A DNA stretch of 64,000 nt from Panulirus ornatus (GCF_036320965.1 NC_092261.1:9904697-9968696); one strand, 5' to 3'. Counted from the stretch's first letter, positions 46,770 through 58,179 are shown. The notes: a model not told the origin generated them from the sequence alone. A program made the numbers and translations.

Positions 46770-47105
46770 GCGGTCTTCTGCGAGGTGGCCGGTGTCTGTG
46801 AAGGGGGGGGGGGGTCTTCTGTGAGAGGCCGGTGTCTGTGAGTCGGGTCTTCTGTGAGTGGCCGGTGTCTGTGAGGGGTCTTCTGTGAAAGGCCGGTGTC
46901 TGTGAATGGGTCTTCTGTGAGGAGCTGGTGTTTGTGGGGGTCTTCTGTGAGAGGCCGGTGTCTGTGAGTGGGTCTTCTGTGAGGAGCTGGTGTCTGTGAG
47001 TGGGTCTTCTGTGAGGAGCTGGTGTCTGTGAGTGGGTCTCCTGTGAGGGGCCGGTGTCTATCAAGGGTCTTCTCTGAGGGGCCCGTGTCAGTGAGGGGCC
47101 GGTGA
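46770..47105 (+). repeat. Minisatellite, about 32-bp unit, about 10 copies
   Basis: Unit GGGTCTTCTGTGAGGAGCTG plus GTGTCTGTGAGT, with GGCCGG and GAGCTGG alternatives and a G10 expansion near 46806. Confidence 0.93.
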
Positions 47106-47207
47106 AGTTATTTCTGTTCCATGAACCTAGATTGATCACCAGATCTGCCTAGTTCTCTGGCCATTAAGAGAGAGAGATAAAGAAATTTTCTAAATCCTAT
47201 TTAAGGA

Positions 47208-47210
<3 letters not shown>

Positions 47211-47274
<64 letters not shown>
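47211..47274. repeat. (GT)n microsatellite
   Basis: Pure GT for about 63 bp. Confidence 0.97.
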
Positions 47275-47275
<1 letters not shown>

Positions 47276-47607
47276 GGCCAACGTAATTCTGGAGCTGCGT
47301 CTATTTTCAAATTCTGTATTTACGAATATAAAGATAAAGAGTTGTTAAAGGAGTAGGAGGATGATAATATTTCCCCAGAATGAATTCTTCTTCGACGTCC
47401 ATGAATATTCCAAGCACACGCTGCTGTCGCTACACGGTAAAACAAATAAAGAAAGAAAACTATTCGAGGTAAGCAAAGACAAAAAATGAATCACGTGCAA
47501 TTTTTTCCGGTTATATAATTTCTATTGGATTACCTTCGTTAGCTGCGACGGAGATGCTAAAACACCGAGGGCGAAAATGCAAAGAATTCCCACTGGACTA
47601 ATTTGGC

Positions 47608-47888
47608 ATGACAACATTCTAGAAAATATTCAATATAATGGCATTATCAGAACTTTGCTTTATATGACAACATTTTAAAAAATATTCAATGTAATGGCAT
47701 TATCAGAACTTTGCTTTATATGGCAACATTTTAGAAAATATTCAATATAATGGCATTATCAGAACTTAGGTTTATATGGCAACATTTTCGAAAATATTCA
47801 ATATAATGGCATTATCAGAACTTAGGTTTATATGGCAATATTTTAGAAAATATTCAATGTAATGGCATTATCAGAACTTAGGTTTATA
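47608..47888 (+). repeat. Minisatellite, 56-bp unit, 5 copies
   Basis: Unit ATGGCAACATTTTAGAAAAT, ATTCAATATAATGGCATTAT, CAGAACTTAGGTTTAT. First copies have CTTTGCTTTAT, later ones CTTAGGTTTAT. Confidence 0.95.
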
Positions 47889-49224
47889 TGTCATATATAC
47901 ATATTGCAAGGACGATGGAAGAAAATGCCTGCCAAAACGTAACAGTGTTCACCGGAGAACGTGAAGTTCAACAACAAATACAACTGGGAGGAAAATGAAC
48001 TCATGTAGCGATCTATGAGAGTCCTCTTAACTTAAGCTTATGGAAAAGAGGATGAACTCTCTACTTTCCGCCACACTGTAAATCTACAGGAATCCCTTCA
48101 GTCCTGTGTAAGCCTTCGAGTGATACTGTGCAATGAATGGCATTGGGGCGCTCGCTTTCCAGTGGGGTATCGAATCCCACAAAGTGTTCGAGATAGAGGC
48201 TACAAAACCTTCCTTTCTTCTTTCCTTATGTTTTTTTTTTTTTCCTACTTCACTAGCATCATACGTAACTTGGTTATAGAGTATGACTAGTTCTTCTGGT
48301 CTTGGAAAAGTAGTTACTGGGGGAAAAAAAAAATAAAATAGATATTCAGGAATGGTATGGAAACAACAAAAGTTATCATTATTTTTTTCTTTTCCGTTTG
48401 CTTAAGAAAATTCTTCTGCGCTGAGAAAATAAAGATGAAAAGCTCTGTATTTGATTTAGCACAGCTCCCAATTCTCTTGACATTCTATTCTATTATTCTA
48501 TAAGCTTTGAAAACAACAGTATTACAAAAAAAAAAAAAAGAACCAATTCGGAATTTCTTCCACGATCATAATCATTTATCTTAATTTCTGATAAAAAAAA
48601 AAACTTTAAACTTTCTCAAGCGTTGCTGAAAAATCCCAATGGTTAACGTAGAATTTCCTTCCAACTTACGCGCGCGAAATACGGCATCGCGTCTCATCGC
48701 TCGAGTTTGGGCGTCATATCTTCTTCCCTGGGCAACTTCAGCTTATGAATATTATGATTAATACTCGTGTACGGAGAGCAAAACCCCCGTCAGACCCCGA
48801 GGATGAGATGAGATTAAGACTCAAAAAAAAAAAAAAAAGAGAGAAACGGGGGAGATAAGTGTTTAAAACTTCCTCCATATAGCAAGTCTAATTTATAACG
48901 CGATTACATATATAATGGACCAGTTCTATATTTTCCAGATATAGTTCTACGAGTCTATCTTGCTTTCTTTCGTCTTATATAATTTTTCCTGGCGTCTGAT
49001 TCGTAAAACTTTCTTTTAACTCCTCTGCTTCCTGTGTTATCGCATATGAGGCGCCCGGTGGGTAGTAAACCACGAAGAGAGGTCTGTGGTACGTGGTTGT
49101 GAGTAGGGGACGAGCTGTGGTTCTTCGTGGTACGTGGTTTGTGAGTATGTGCGAGGGGCGGTAGGAGCTGTGGTCTCCGTGTATTACACAGATAAGAGGT
49201 AGAGAATGTGATGTGAGCGAGGGA
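47889..49224. other. Mostly unique stretch
   Basis: A weak tRNA-like segment at 48110-48185 has GGGTATCGAATCCCAC, a degenerate box B, preceded by TGGCATTGGGG. A-runs at about 48525 and 48823. At 49080-49150 GTGGTACGTGGTT-GTGAGTA occurs twice. Confidence 0.4.
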
Positions 49225-49295
49225 GGACATTTCTTCGTCTGTGCCTGGCGGGCGCTATATCTCGTTAACGCAAGGACGGGAAACAAGCGTGAAGA
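49225..49295 (+). mobile_element. SINE family B, tail part without microsatellite
   Basis: GGACATTTCTTCGTCTGTGC, CTGGCGGGCGCTATATCTCG, TTAACGCAAGGACGGGAAAC. Decayed after that point; no A-tail or AT tract remains. Confidence 0.6.
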
Positions 49296-49642
49296 TCAGA
49301 AATATGAAATACACACATCAGAGGCAACACTTCCCAGACAAAAACGAGTCGCGCCTTCCCAGCTCACGCTGCGGACGTCACCCATCCCTACTACACACAA
49401 CAAACACCGTTTCAACATACCCCAAGACCCTTTATACCCACGTGGCAACTACCACAATGAAGACAACGAACGCTTGCTTCTCCATTTCCCCGAAGTCTCC
49501 GCACAAAGACGCGCACACACACACACACACAACATCAGGAGACTTATACAGTAGCGACCGGTGGACGTGGCCGACTTCCTGGTCGCTGCAAAGGACTCAT
49601 ATAAAGAAGAAACGGACTCCTAGGGAAGAATGTAATCGAGCA

Positions 49643-49644
<2 letters not shown>

Positions 49645-49692
<48 letters not shown>
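49645..49692. repeat. (GT)n microsatellite
   Basis: About 47 bp of GT. Confidence 0.96.
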
Positions 49693-49693
<1 letters not shown>

Positions 49694-50015
49694 ACACCAC
49701 TATCATTTATCAAATCCTTCAGTTATTTCACATACCGTTCCCCCCCTAGAGCCAAAGGGTGATAGCCACTGCTTCACTTCAAACGAAGAAAGAGGACTGA
49801 CTCCTACCTTCCATGAATCTGCAAAGTGACACCGCTACTCCACCCAGCTATCTATGAAGACACCTGGTAGTCTTTTGTCCCCCATCGCTCTCCTGGATGG
49901 CGTGTGATCCTCTTATCTTCACAATATACACTATACAAACTCCTCTGAGAGCGCTCAGACTGAGTTGAACATGTTAACCCTTCATCAAACATCAAAGCTT
50001 TATATTTTTCTCCCC
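49693..50015. other. Unique stretch, nothing recognised
   Basis: No array or exon-like structure. Confidence 0.5.
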
Positions 50016-50240
50016 CTAACAACTGACGTGTGTTTTTTTTTCCAACTTTTCTCTTTGTACACTTACAGAGCCCAGATTCCCGTTCAATATCCTGTACGTC
50101 TGTCGTTCATCCCAATTAGTAAAGGGTCGTCTGCATACAGCAGCAAAGGTCCTGTCTTACTCTGCCTTTCAGTGACTTCGAGTTTCAACCTTTTACTTAA
50201 AAGGACTTGTCTTGAACTTTGTTCTAATTCCGTCTATTTC
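50015..50240 (-). mobile_element. LINE reverse-transcriptase fragment with YADD
   Basis: The minus strand reads RLKLEVTERQSKTGP, then LLLYADDPLLIGMND around 50150-50108, and after a frame shift DIERESGLCKCTKRKVGKK. YADD is the catalytic aspartate motif of reverse transcriptases, preceded by the usual hydrophobic residues. The later block resembles the EFGRVC-RRKLKVN region that follows it in some non-LTR elements (recalled pattern). Several frame breaks; non-functional. Confidence 0.55.
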
Positions 50241-50787
50241 CTTGCGCCGCCTAGAACTTTCCCTTTTGAGGGTATCAATTAGACATTTCCCCACTAAATG
50301 GAAAAATGGGTATTTTTTTTTTTTTTGCTAAATCCCTTTGGTACCACCATTCACGTATTTCATTCTCCAACCAACCACAACAACTCGATTGAACAGGCCA
50401 CATCTCTGTCCTGTCTTAACCACCATCCTTACCAAAATCCTGAACGTAAATGAATTTACTCATTTGAAGGGCCAAGTATGCGAGGTACTGAACATTCTTC
50501 GGTAGGCACATGTCGATACAAACCTTTCCATGAATCGTTACCTCCGCTTTAGTAAGAACACCTACGCAATTATTCATTACAATAAGGACTATGTTATTAA
50601 AGTTCCCAGTTGTACCTCGATCCCGTATCTTTTTTTTTTTTTCTTCTTTCCTCCTCTGCTTTTCTTCACAAACACCTAACAACCAAAACCGGTCAGACTC
50701 GTTGCGTATTCCTAGTACACGATGAACTGTACCTTCAAGTCCTTCAATAAGATTGGCACCATGACAAAAAAATAGTGACGAAGGTTT

Positions 50788-50790
<3 letters not shown>
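50241..50790. other. Unique stretch, possibly more LINE remnant
   Basis: A 150-codon minus-strand frame (50868-50416) lies upstream of the YADD fragment in the same strand sense. Apart from its (RE)n start it is not low-complexity (e.g. EVTIHGKVCIDMCLPKNVQ), but I cannot match it to a known RT block. Confidence 0.3.

Positions 50791-50842
<52 letters not shown>
50791..50842. repeat. (CT)n microsatellite
   Basis: About 50 bp of CT. Confidence 0.96.
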
Positions 50843-50844
<2 letters not shown>

Positions 50845-51479
50845 AGGAGGATTCAAACTTGTATCCAAAAGAACACCATAACCTCTAACCTCTCTGTCAC
50901 CCTCATCTTCCAGTCACGTTCCTCCCGTTTTGCTTTCTGATCTCTGTATAATCCCATTACATCTATACATATACCTTTATCGAGCTACAGTGTTAACGAG
51001 TTGGATCTTCCTATTTTCTCCCTGCGTACGTAATCTTCACATTTCGTGCGTGTGGAAGTGAAACTTACACACTCCCTCCGGAGGAGCGAAAAACCTTCTT
51101 TGTCTCAGTATACTCGTTATAATCCTCACAAAGCAGGAACCCTTCCTGTTGCCCTGACTCTAAAACTAACAAGATTATCCAAGACCCACTGTTGTTATAC
51201 CATCCGCCTCCTCCTGATTCCCACTCTCTCCTATGGCTAGATGTTTTTTTTTTTCTTTCTACACAGATCACTTTCTTAGAATTGTTCTTTTCATTCACGA
51301 AAAAAAAAGTACTTTGCACAGATGTGTTTATTTCCTCACATACCTGAACAGTCATGTGTCATCCCTCGTTGGGAAGCCTTGGCGTCATATCCCTCCACTT
51401 CCTCACGTCTGATCATATCAAGAGATTTTTTTGAAGTATTTATTTATCATCTGTGAACTTTAGGTTTGGCCAGCAATGC
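50843..51479. other. Unique stretch, nothing recognised
   Basis: AT-rich with T runs. No arrays. Confidence 0.5.
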
Positions 51480-52130
51480 CTCTTGACAACATCGCGTGCT
51501 GTCCCGCCTCTCGTGCTCGCTTCCTCCAACACCCGCCGCAGTTCCCTCCCGTTTTTCTCATTCTCCACTTGATGTCTCATTTCGTCACATCTTACTTCAC
51601 CGTTCACTCTCCCGGGCCTTCTAAACCTTCGCTCTTCTGTAACTCACTCGCCATCTCAGCACACGCTCTTCCAACTAGCCCCTCCCCCCCCTTTTTTTTC
51701 CTACATTTTCTCTTCCTCCTCCTTCTTATTCCTGATTCTCCTTTCCCTCACCTCTGCCTCTGCCCATCTCACCTTATGGTGGTCCCCAACCTCCACTCCT
51801 CCCCTTCCTGACTTCTCAATGTCCTTCCTACGTCTCCCGCGGCCTTCCTTACTCTCATCCCGACTACATACCTCCTCATCCAACTACATCCACACCTCCT
51901 CTACTCCCGCATCCCCTCATCTGTCTCTTTCACATTTCAGTGCAGCTTTTCGACCTGAAATTCCTTCCGGTTCTTCTCACCTCCTATCTTCCTGAGAAGT
52001 CTTCTGGTATGAAAGCTAACTTTCTTTATAACTCCTTCCTCTCCACTTGACCTCCTCCTCCTCTGATGATGATTGCTCGCTTTGCTCTCTCTCTTTCTTT
52101 CTTTCCTCTTGACTGTCTGTCTTCCAGTCT
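51480..52130 (+). other. Pyrimidine-rich strand-asymmetric segment
   Basis: About 650 bp in which C and T strongly outnumber A and G on the + strand without a simple unit. Frames on either strand are compositional. Confidence 0.55.
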
Positions 52131-52325
52131 TCAAAGAGACCATCAAGGCAAAATGAGTCTTCCCGGCCATCAGCTGTCAGTATAGTACTTCATTTACAAG
52201 CCAAGTGATGGTCGAGGTTTACCTGGTTCGTAATCAATTGCTCGTCTTCCGTGTAAGAGGCACTTCATCTCTCTTTGAAGACGCACAAACGCTCTGGGGT
52301 GAAGACACGCCGCTCTTATGGAACT
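52131..52325. other. Unique stretch, nothing recognised
   Basis: No repeat or exon. Confidence 0.45.
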
Positions 52326-52435
52326 CTCGCTGGGGTCGTCGCATTCCTAATAGAAACTGATCAACCCTTTCGAAAAATTTGTCACGCAAAGGACCCGGGT
52401 TCGAGTCCTTGCTATTGGAGGGCATTATGTGATAT

Positions 52436-52440
<5 letters not shown>
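52326..52440 (+). mobile_element. tRNA-derived SINE head with (CA)n-(TA)n tail
   Basis: A perfect box B GGTTCGAGTCC lies at 52398-52408. A poor box A candidate TGGGGTCGTCG lies about 67 bp upstream, a spacing similar to the 28.6-kb SINE. The element ends in GATATACACACACACA and (TA)n. Real tRNA is unlikely because box A is decayed. Confidence 0.5.

Positions 52441-52472
<32 letters not shown>
52438..52472. repeat. (CA)n-(TA)n tail microsatellite
   Basis: Short CA then TA directly after the SINE. Confidence 0.92.
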
Positions 52473-52827
52473 GGAAGGGATCACAACTTTTGCGCGTGAT
52501 CAAGCACATCCCTTTGAGTCCACGGGGAAAATGAAACACGTTAAGTTCCCAAGTGCACTTTCGTGTCTTAGTCGCATCATCAGGGGAGATACAAGAAAGA
52601 AATACAAGTCAGCTTGACATACAACGAAGAGACGTAGCTAGGACGCCATTTGGTAAACAAGTGACTTGTTTACCTTGTGACGACACTCGGGGTATTAGCA
52701 AAATCTTGCGTGAAGATGGGAGGCGTCCTGAAATCCTATGTTCACACTAGTGTAATCGCCTTATTCGAAGGCCAGACTGGAGGAACCCCTGATTTCTATA
52801 TCTTTATCTCCAAATCCCATATCAATC

Positions 52828-52975
52828 AATGTATTTATCTATCTATCATCTATCTCTCTACCTATCTATCCATCTACCCATCTATCGATCTATTTATCTA
52901 TCTATCTACCTATCTACCCATCTGTCTATCTATCTATCTATCTATCTATCCATCCATCCATGTATCCTCTATCTA
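52828..52975. repeat. (TATC/CATC/TACC)n imperfect tetranucleotide
   Basis: About 145 bp of TCTA-type tetranucleotides with many single-base variants; an old, decaying array. Confidence 0.94.
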
Positions 52976-53443
52976 CCACGAAGTCAGTCATACAACGACT
53001 TCCACAGCGAGTCTATCGTTCATACCCCCCCAAAAAAAATTTACACCCAGACCCTGTGTACAGACGGGGTCAGAGCCACTACACTTACAAAAAAAAATAA
53101 TAATTCCGCAATACGAACACGACACACCGACAGGGGACGACAAGGGCAAATAATCAACGGCGATATTACAGAAAAAAAAAAAAAAACGAGGAAAGCAAGA
53201 GATGACGAACTTGCACACAACAAGGTCGTATACATAAGGTCTCCACGAGATACAACACCTCCCCTAACCCCCGGATGGAGCAACATCACACAGGGAGAGG
53301 GAGTTTAAAGGTGAAACTCCCAACCGTTAATTAATCTTTTAACAACGTTAATGACACTTTGTAAGCAAATGCAGGCTGTCAACCTTTCCAGCACTTAATG
53401 ACTTGGGGATAAAATAGAGATATAAATGGATTTCCTGTTGGAG

Positions 53444-53445
<2 letters not shown>
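52976..53445. other. Unique stretch with A-runs
   Basis: C and A homopolymers near 53027, 53090 and 53172. No gene. Confidence 0.45.

Positions 53446-53508
<63 letters not shown>
53446..53508. repeat. (TA)n microsatellite
   Basis: About 62 bp of TA. Confidence 0.97.
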
Positions 53509-53509
<1 letters not shown>

Positions 53510-53984
53510 CTACTGGGCACTGTTTATATATTCATGATCAAGGCACTCAGGCATGCTACGCGGTCATACCGCGAGAGAAAAGCCACCTTTGGCGAGGCTG
53601 TATCACTGAGAGTACCGTCTCGTCAAGAAACATCTCATTCCAAACGAGTGCTTCATTTCCCCCCCTACTGGAAGCGGAGCAACCTTGGAGAGCAGTAAGG
53701 AGCCCCTGGAAAGAAGTCCTGGGTGATATCAGGGACCCTTTAAAGGAAAAAAAGGGAATCCTAGGAATAACAGATAGGATAGTATGGACGGCAGGGAACC
53801 ATACGAGGAAAAAACAACGGGGCAAAATGGGCATGTCAGTAAGGAAGGCGGACGGGGGAAGTGGCTGCGGACGAAAATGATGTGAAAAAGGGGATGGGGG
53901 TTGAGCATTTTCAAGCACTTCTGAGTACGTCGCATGACAGTAGAGTGGATGCGGTGTGTCTTTTTGTGTCTGGGTTGGGGGGGA

Positions 53985-54260
53985 CACCGAATGAGAATGG
54001 TGAATGGGATGGAGAAAAGAGAGGAGGTAGTGAAAGCCTTGCGAAAGATGTAACGTGGGAAAGCCACCGGCGGGAATGGGTTGAACTGCATGCGAGTTGT
54101 CAAGACGGGGGGGATGAATAAGGCGTGTTCACTGGTTTACCCGGCTGTTCACGAAGGGAAACCAGGGTCCGACATACGCATGACCAAACACGATGTATCA
54201 GCGGACTGGCGACGTGCATGTATAATGCCCTGATAGGACAAAAGATAAAGGAGATAATGA
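53985..54260 (+). mobile_element. LINE reverse-transcriptase remnant, N-terminal blocks
   Basis: The + strand reads VKALRKM, a stop, RGKATGGNGLNCMRVVKTGG, and about 100 bp later, after a frame change, SADWRRACIMP and a degraded DKR. The order GKA-G-DG, GG, then DWR-A-I-P is that of the first conserved blocks of many non-LTR reverse transcriptases. Multiple stops show it is dead. Confidence 0.6.
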
Positions 54261-54320
54261 GACAATGACCATAATAATGAGATGCGTTGTAATACATCAC
54301 CATTCGCGGACGACAACCTT
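54261..54320 (+). mobile_element. LINE remnant: FADD catalytic motif
   Basis: TTCGCGGACGAC at 54303-54314 encodes FADD, followed by NLYSCELMDG. It is in the same frame as SADWRRACIMP, but only about 35 codons away instead of the usual 100-150, so an internal deletion has joined the two blocks. Confidence 0.5.
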
Positions 54321-54484
54321 TACAGCTGTGAGCTGATGGACGGAGCATAGTTACATATCACAAACGAAAAACCTATTATCGGTAAAGTGGACAAACATCG
54401 ACAGTAAAAAAAAAAAAAACAAAGCTACAGTAACTTAATCCTACAAAGATCCAAAAATAAAGAAAAAAAACAAAACAACTTAAG

Positions 54485-54812
54485 AGCGATACTTTCAGAT
54501 GACCTAACGCCAAGCATAATAAGCTGAGCTTAGGAGCGGTAGGTAGCAAAGCCGACCAAATTCTTGGCATCATAGGCACCTGTACTCGAATTCAAGCCTG
54601 AGATATTAATCCTACCTCTGCAATTCACTGGTACATCCGTCCCCACCTAGAATACTGTATCGTGCTTCAGTCGATTATCCTGCTTGAAAAACAGACAAAT
54701 GAGCGAGCACCGCGAAGGGAGAAATAACAAGGATCCCGGGACTGAAAAATAAAAGCCTATGACGGGAGACCAGATGATGACTTCAACCCGTTCAGCCGAA
54801 GAGAATGGAAGG
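54485..54812 (+). mobile_element. LINE reverse-transcriptase C-terminal remnant
   Basis: Frames read AILSDDLTPSIIS, then SKADQILGIIG, YIRPHLEYCIVLQ and LEKQTNERAPRREK; after a frame shift RIPGLKNKS. This follows the conserved LGV-ISDDL, KAN-LG-I, VRPHLEY and IERVQRRATK...IPGL order of jockey/CR1-group polymerases (pattern memory). Premature stops. Ends at a (GAA)n tract. Confidence 0.75.
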
Positions 54813-54881
54813 TTGAAGAAGAAGAAGAAGAAGAAGAAGAAGAAGAAGAAGAAGAAGAAGAAGAAGAAGGAGGAGGAGGAG
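54813..54881. repeat. (GAA)n-(GGA)n microsatellite
   Basis: About 18 GAA triplets then four GGA, directly after the LINE remnant. Confidence 0.96.
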
Positions 54882-55586
54882 GTGATTTAAGGGCTTTAAC
54901 AACATCCGATCTATATTGTTATCAAAAGGCTACAGATTTCTCGTTTCCCTCTGTCGTCATACGTAATAAAGGCCATCAACTCTTTGGGCACGCGTTTTAC
55001 TTCGGACGAGGCGAAGCGACGTTCCTACAACAGGATTTACCAACATATGGTATGACTTACCATTAGGAGCAGCTGGAGGCAACACAAACCAGACAAGTCT
55101 ATACAGACAAGTCTGAGGTCTGAACTGGCGAATACTTCAAGTCTCTCATCCACGACTGACTATAATCACTTGCGCCTCCTGAGTTCGGCAAAAAGCCGAC
55201 ACGTATTTAGCCATCATTCGTTCGCTTTCCCGCTCTCACCACACGAACTTATATACATCTATGTGTCTCGCCTCCACGACTACAACAACCCGCCTCGAAC
55301 GGACCCAGTGGTCAGTCTCCACTTACCATCCTTTCAAACCCTTGGCAAACTCTTACATCAGACCCACCATCCCACGTGATATAAGCTATTATCCACATGC
55401 GTCATCTCGTATTCTGAACCTCATATCTCACGTAGTTAGGGATTCTAATCATTTCTAGTCATCTAAGAATACACGAAATGTTCCTGCCGATCATCTGAGG
55501 GTATCGGTAGGTTCAGTTTGGACTAACGTAAGGTAAATTTTTCGTCCCTTTTACATGATGTAACAACAAGCTTTCTGAAGCGATCG
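54882..55586. other. Unique stretch, nothing recognised
   Basis: Short frames at 55170-55460 on the + strand, unsupported. Confidence 0.45.
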
Positions 55587-55591
55587 TGTGT

Positions 55592-55630
<39 letters not shown>
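55587..55630. repeat. (GT)n microsatellite
   Basis: About 42 bp of GT. Confidence 0.96.
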
Positions 55631-55632
<2 letters not shown>

Positions 55633-55841
55633 ATCTAGCTCTTTTTTTTGTTTTTAAATTTTTTTTCAGCTTTAAGGATATTTATGAATGTTTTTACTCT
55701 GCTCCCGTGAACTAAGACGGCGAACCAAGAGGTCCTTGAATAAACTTCTCTTAATACTTAAACTTTAGATACATCAAAAAAAAAAAAATAATAATCATCT
55801 CTGGTACTTCCCCATAGACTTCTGTGTTTACAATTTCATCA

Positions 55842-55902
55842 TGATCATGATCATGATCATCATCATCATCATCATCGTCATCGTCATCATCATCATCATC
55901 TT
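55842..55902. repeat. (ATCATG)n-(ATC)n microsatellite
   Basis: TGATCA palindromes pass into ATC triplets with GTC variants. Confidence 0.94.
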
Positions 55903-56589
55903 GCGTACGCTAAAACAGGCAAGAAATACTTCCTCTTACTTAGGCCTTCAAGTCTTCTTCTAACCCTACTCTTCTACATCATTACTGTCTTAAGTATGCG
56001 ATTGGGTGTTTATCAGTTATGACGGATCTGACCACAGCAGAGATCCACCGTGTAAACAAACGCCACCACCACCGTATCAAACCTTCCTATATGCGCGTGA
56101 CGACGGGACTCTATGATCTATTACGAATTCCGACCACAAAGTGCAGTACGTTACGGATCGGATTTTCTATTCTTTTAAACTTAAAAAGATTCGTAAAACG
56201 TGCGAACTCTGTATGAATCCAAACTGATCTAAATAACCCCGGGTTGAGGTCCCGAAGCCCTACAAGGGAGCGACCACCTCCCGTCGCTCGAATGACGTAC
56301 GTCCGATACAAACAGACAAACAGACAGATGTACTTGTCGTGTACAACCTCCCGCCATGGATGAACCCAGTTCTCTGCTCCGTAACGTCAGAAAATCTCAA
56401 AAGTCTTTCATATTCTTATTAAGACAAATGCGAGTCGAAATGCTCCCACTTTTTTTTTTTTAAGAGGGGTGGAAAAAAAAAGATTCAGAGCATTTCCGAC
56501 ATTCTTCAAACAATTATTCTCATCGCCTAATCGCTATTGGAAAACCATCGCCGGAGATGCGTTGGTGCAGTAATGATTTCCCATTCAGA
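55903..56589. other. Unique stretch
   Basis: At 56237 CCCCGGGTTGAGGTCCCG is a weak box-B-like sequence; no box A was found. A/T homopolymers near 56450-56480. Confidence 0.4.
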
Positions 56590-56890
56590 TGCGGAGGGTT
56601 GAGAGGAGAGGAGGAGGAGAGGAGGAGGAGGAGGAGAAGGACAGGAGTGGAGCGCGAGCGAGCGCGCGGCGCGGCGAGGCGAGGCGCACACTGCGCTCTA
56701 CTGCGCACGTGATGCGCATTGACCTCGATTAGCCTTTAGTGCTCTGACGCTCATGGGAAAAGAATATTTTTTCCCCCCTTCTTGATATTTCCGGGCTGCT
56801 AATTTCATGTTAGGCTGCTAATAGTTGTGGAGTCCAGACTTCTACACGCGCGCGCCCCCCATGGAACGACGCTCGCGCCCTTCAGCCTAC
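56590..56890. promoter_or_regulatory. CpG-rich promoter-like patch
   Basis: A GGA-rich strip (56600-56645) leads into GAGCGCGAGCGAGCGCGCGG and CGCGGCGAGGCGAGGCGCAC, then CTACTGCGCACGTGATGCGC. The last holds two TGCGCA half-sites of the NRF-1 type around an E-box CACGTG. A second CpG cluster lies at 56848-56880. CpG density here is far above the AT-rich surroundings. No start codon with good coding downstream was found, so the target gene and direction are unknown. Confidence 0.4.
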
Positions 56891-57268
56891 CTTATCTGGA
56901 AACAATATTGATAAGAGGAACACACTGGAGGGGGAAAACCCCCATCACCCGCCGTTTCACACCGTTGGCTCATAAGGCATTTCAAATCGTCGTCAGGAGA
57001 GGGAGAGGGACACAACGAAATGTGGTATCTGAAACTTGCAAGTATTTGTATCTAAAGGAAACGTTCAGTCTGGACGTCAACTGAGGCAGGACAGATGCGT
57101 ACGTTGTGGTGATTTCCCTGGTGATGGTCTGAAAATGCATCGGATGTGTAATATGAATTAGTTCACATACATATAGAGAGACCAAATACCTTTTCTACGT
57201 CTTATTCAATGATTCGCGTAATATCTCTCTAAATATGCCAAGACCAAGCGCAAACAAATGCCAAAGTC
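56891..57268. other. Unique stretch, nothing recognised
   Basis: An 85-codon + strand frame (56827-57084) begins inside the CpG patch; no domain or donor is evident. Confidence 0.35.
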
Positions 57269-57295
57269 ATAATAATAATAATAATAATAATAATG

Positions 57296-57341
<46 letters not shown>

Positions 57342-57349
57342 TATTAATA
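57269..57349. repeat. (AAT)n microsatellite
   Basis: About 26 triplets with GAT variants. Confidence 0.96.
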
Positions 57350-57684
57350 AAGCACCACACTATCTCATTTCTTACGTGGCTCTTCGATTTCCTTATTACC
57401 TTTCCGTCTGCTTAAACCGAGTTAGTTAACAAAATGCTAAGTACAGATGTACATACATCTCTCTACTGAGGAAGGAAACGATTACCTTGAGTCGGTCGAA
57501 GAGGAGGGGGGGAAAAAAAAAGCCAGCCTCTGGGTTTCCTCTTCTGATCCCTGCAAGATGAGGACTTAACACCACATTTCCCTTTATCAGAAAGTCATGA
57601 TCGAGAGTTAACAGACCATCAAGATCATGTCAGCACCTCCAACACGACTGTACGACCCTATGGGTACGACGGCATGTCTCTCCC
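57350..57684. other. Unique stretch, nothing recognised
   Basis: No arrays or exon-like features. Confidence 0.45.
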
Positions 57685-58020
57685 CTCACACTCATGGGCC
57701 GCATCGCCCTGCTCTCCCCACACCCATGGGTCGCACCGCCCTGCTCTCCCCACCCACCCATGGGTCGCACCGCCCTGCTCTCCCCACACCCATGGGTCGC
57801 ACCGCCCTGCTCTCCCCACCCATGGGTCGTACCGCCCTGCTCTCCCCACCCATGGGCCACACCGCCCTGCTCTCCCCACCCATGGGTCGTACCGCCCTGC
57901 TCTCCCCACCCATGGGTCGCACCGCCCTGCTCTCCCCACACCCATGGGCCACACCGCCCTGCTCTCCCCACCCATGGGTCGTACCGCCCTGCTCTCCCAC
58001 CCACCCATGGGCAGTACCGC
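57685..58020 (+). repeat. GC-rich minisatellite, 30-bp unit, about 11 copies
   Basis: Unit CACCCATGGGTCGTACCGCC plus CTGCTCTCCC. ACCCATGGGT is a perfect palindrome (NcoI site) in nearly every copy. 30 bp equals 10 codons, so up to five frames stay open (e.g. HPWVAPPCSP); none is credible as protein. Confidence 0.96.
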
Positions 58021-58178
58021 CGTACTCAAGCAGTTAGCCTCTGTTCGAAATAACTGCTGTCTGGTCGCCTCTGTGTTGCATGACGGAACAGACGAGCCAT
58101 TCTGTTCACCAATCCTCCTACACACGCGCCTGAGCCGCATACTTCGCCAAGGAATGAAATCACTACATTACTAGAGTT

Positions 58179-58179
<1 letters not shown>

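Noticed and set aside
56225..56260. tRNA-derived SINE at CCCGGGTTGAGGTCCCG
   Set aside because: Box B is imperfect and no box A could be placed at a sensible distance.
57627..58174. Frames of 102-166 codons, proline-rich on + and glycine-rich on -
   Set aside because: The 30-bp minisatellite leaves five frames open; the repeat, not selection, explains them.
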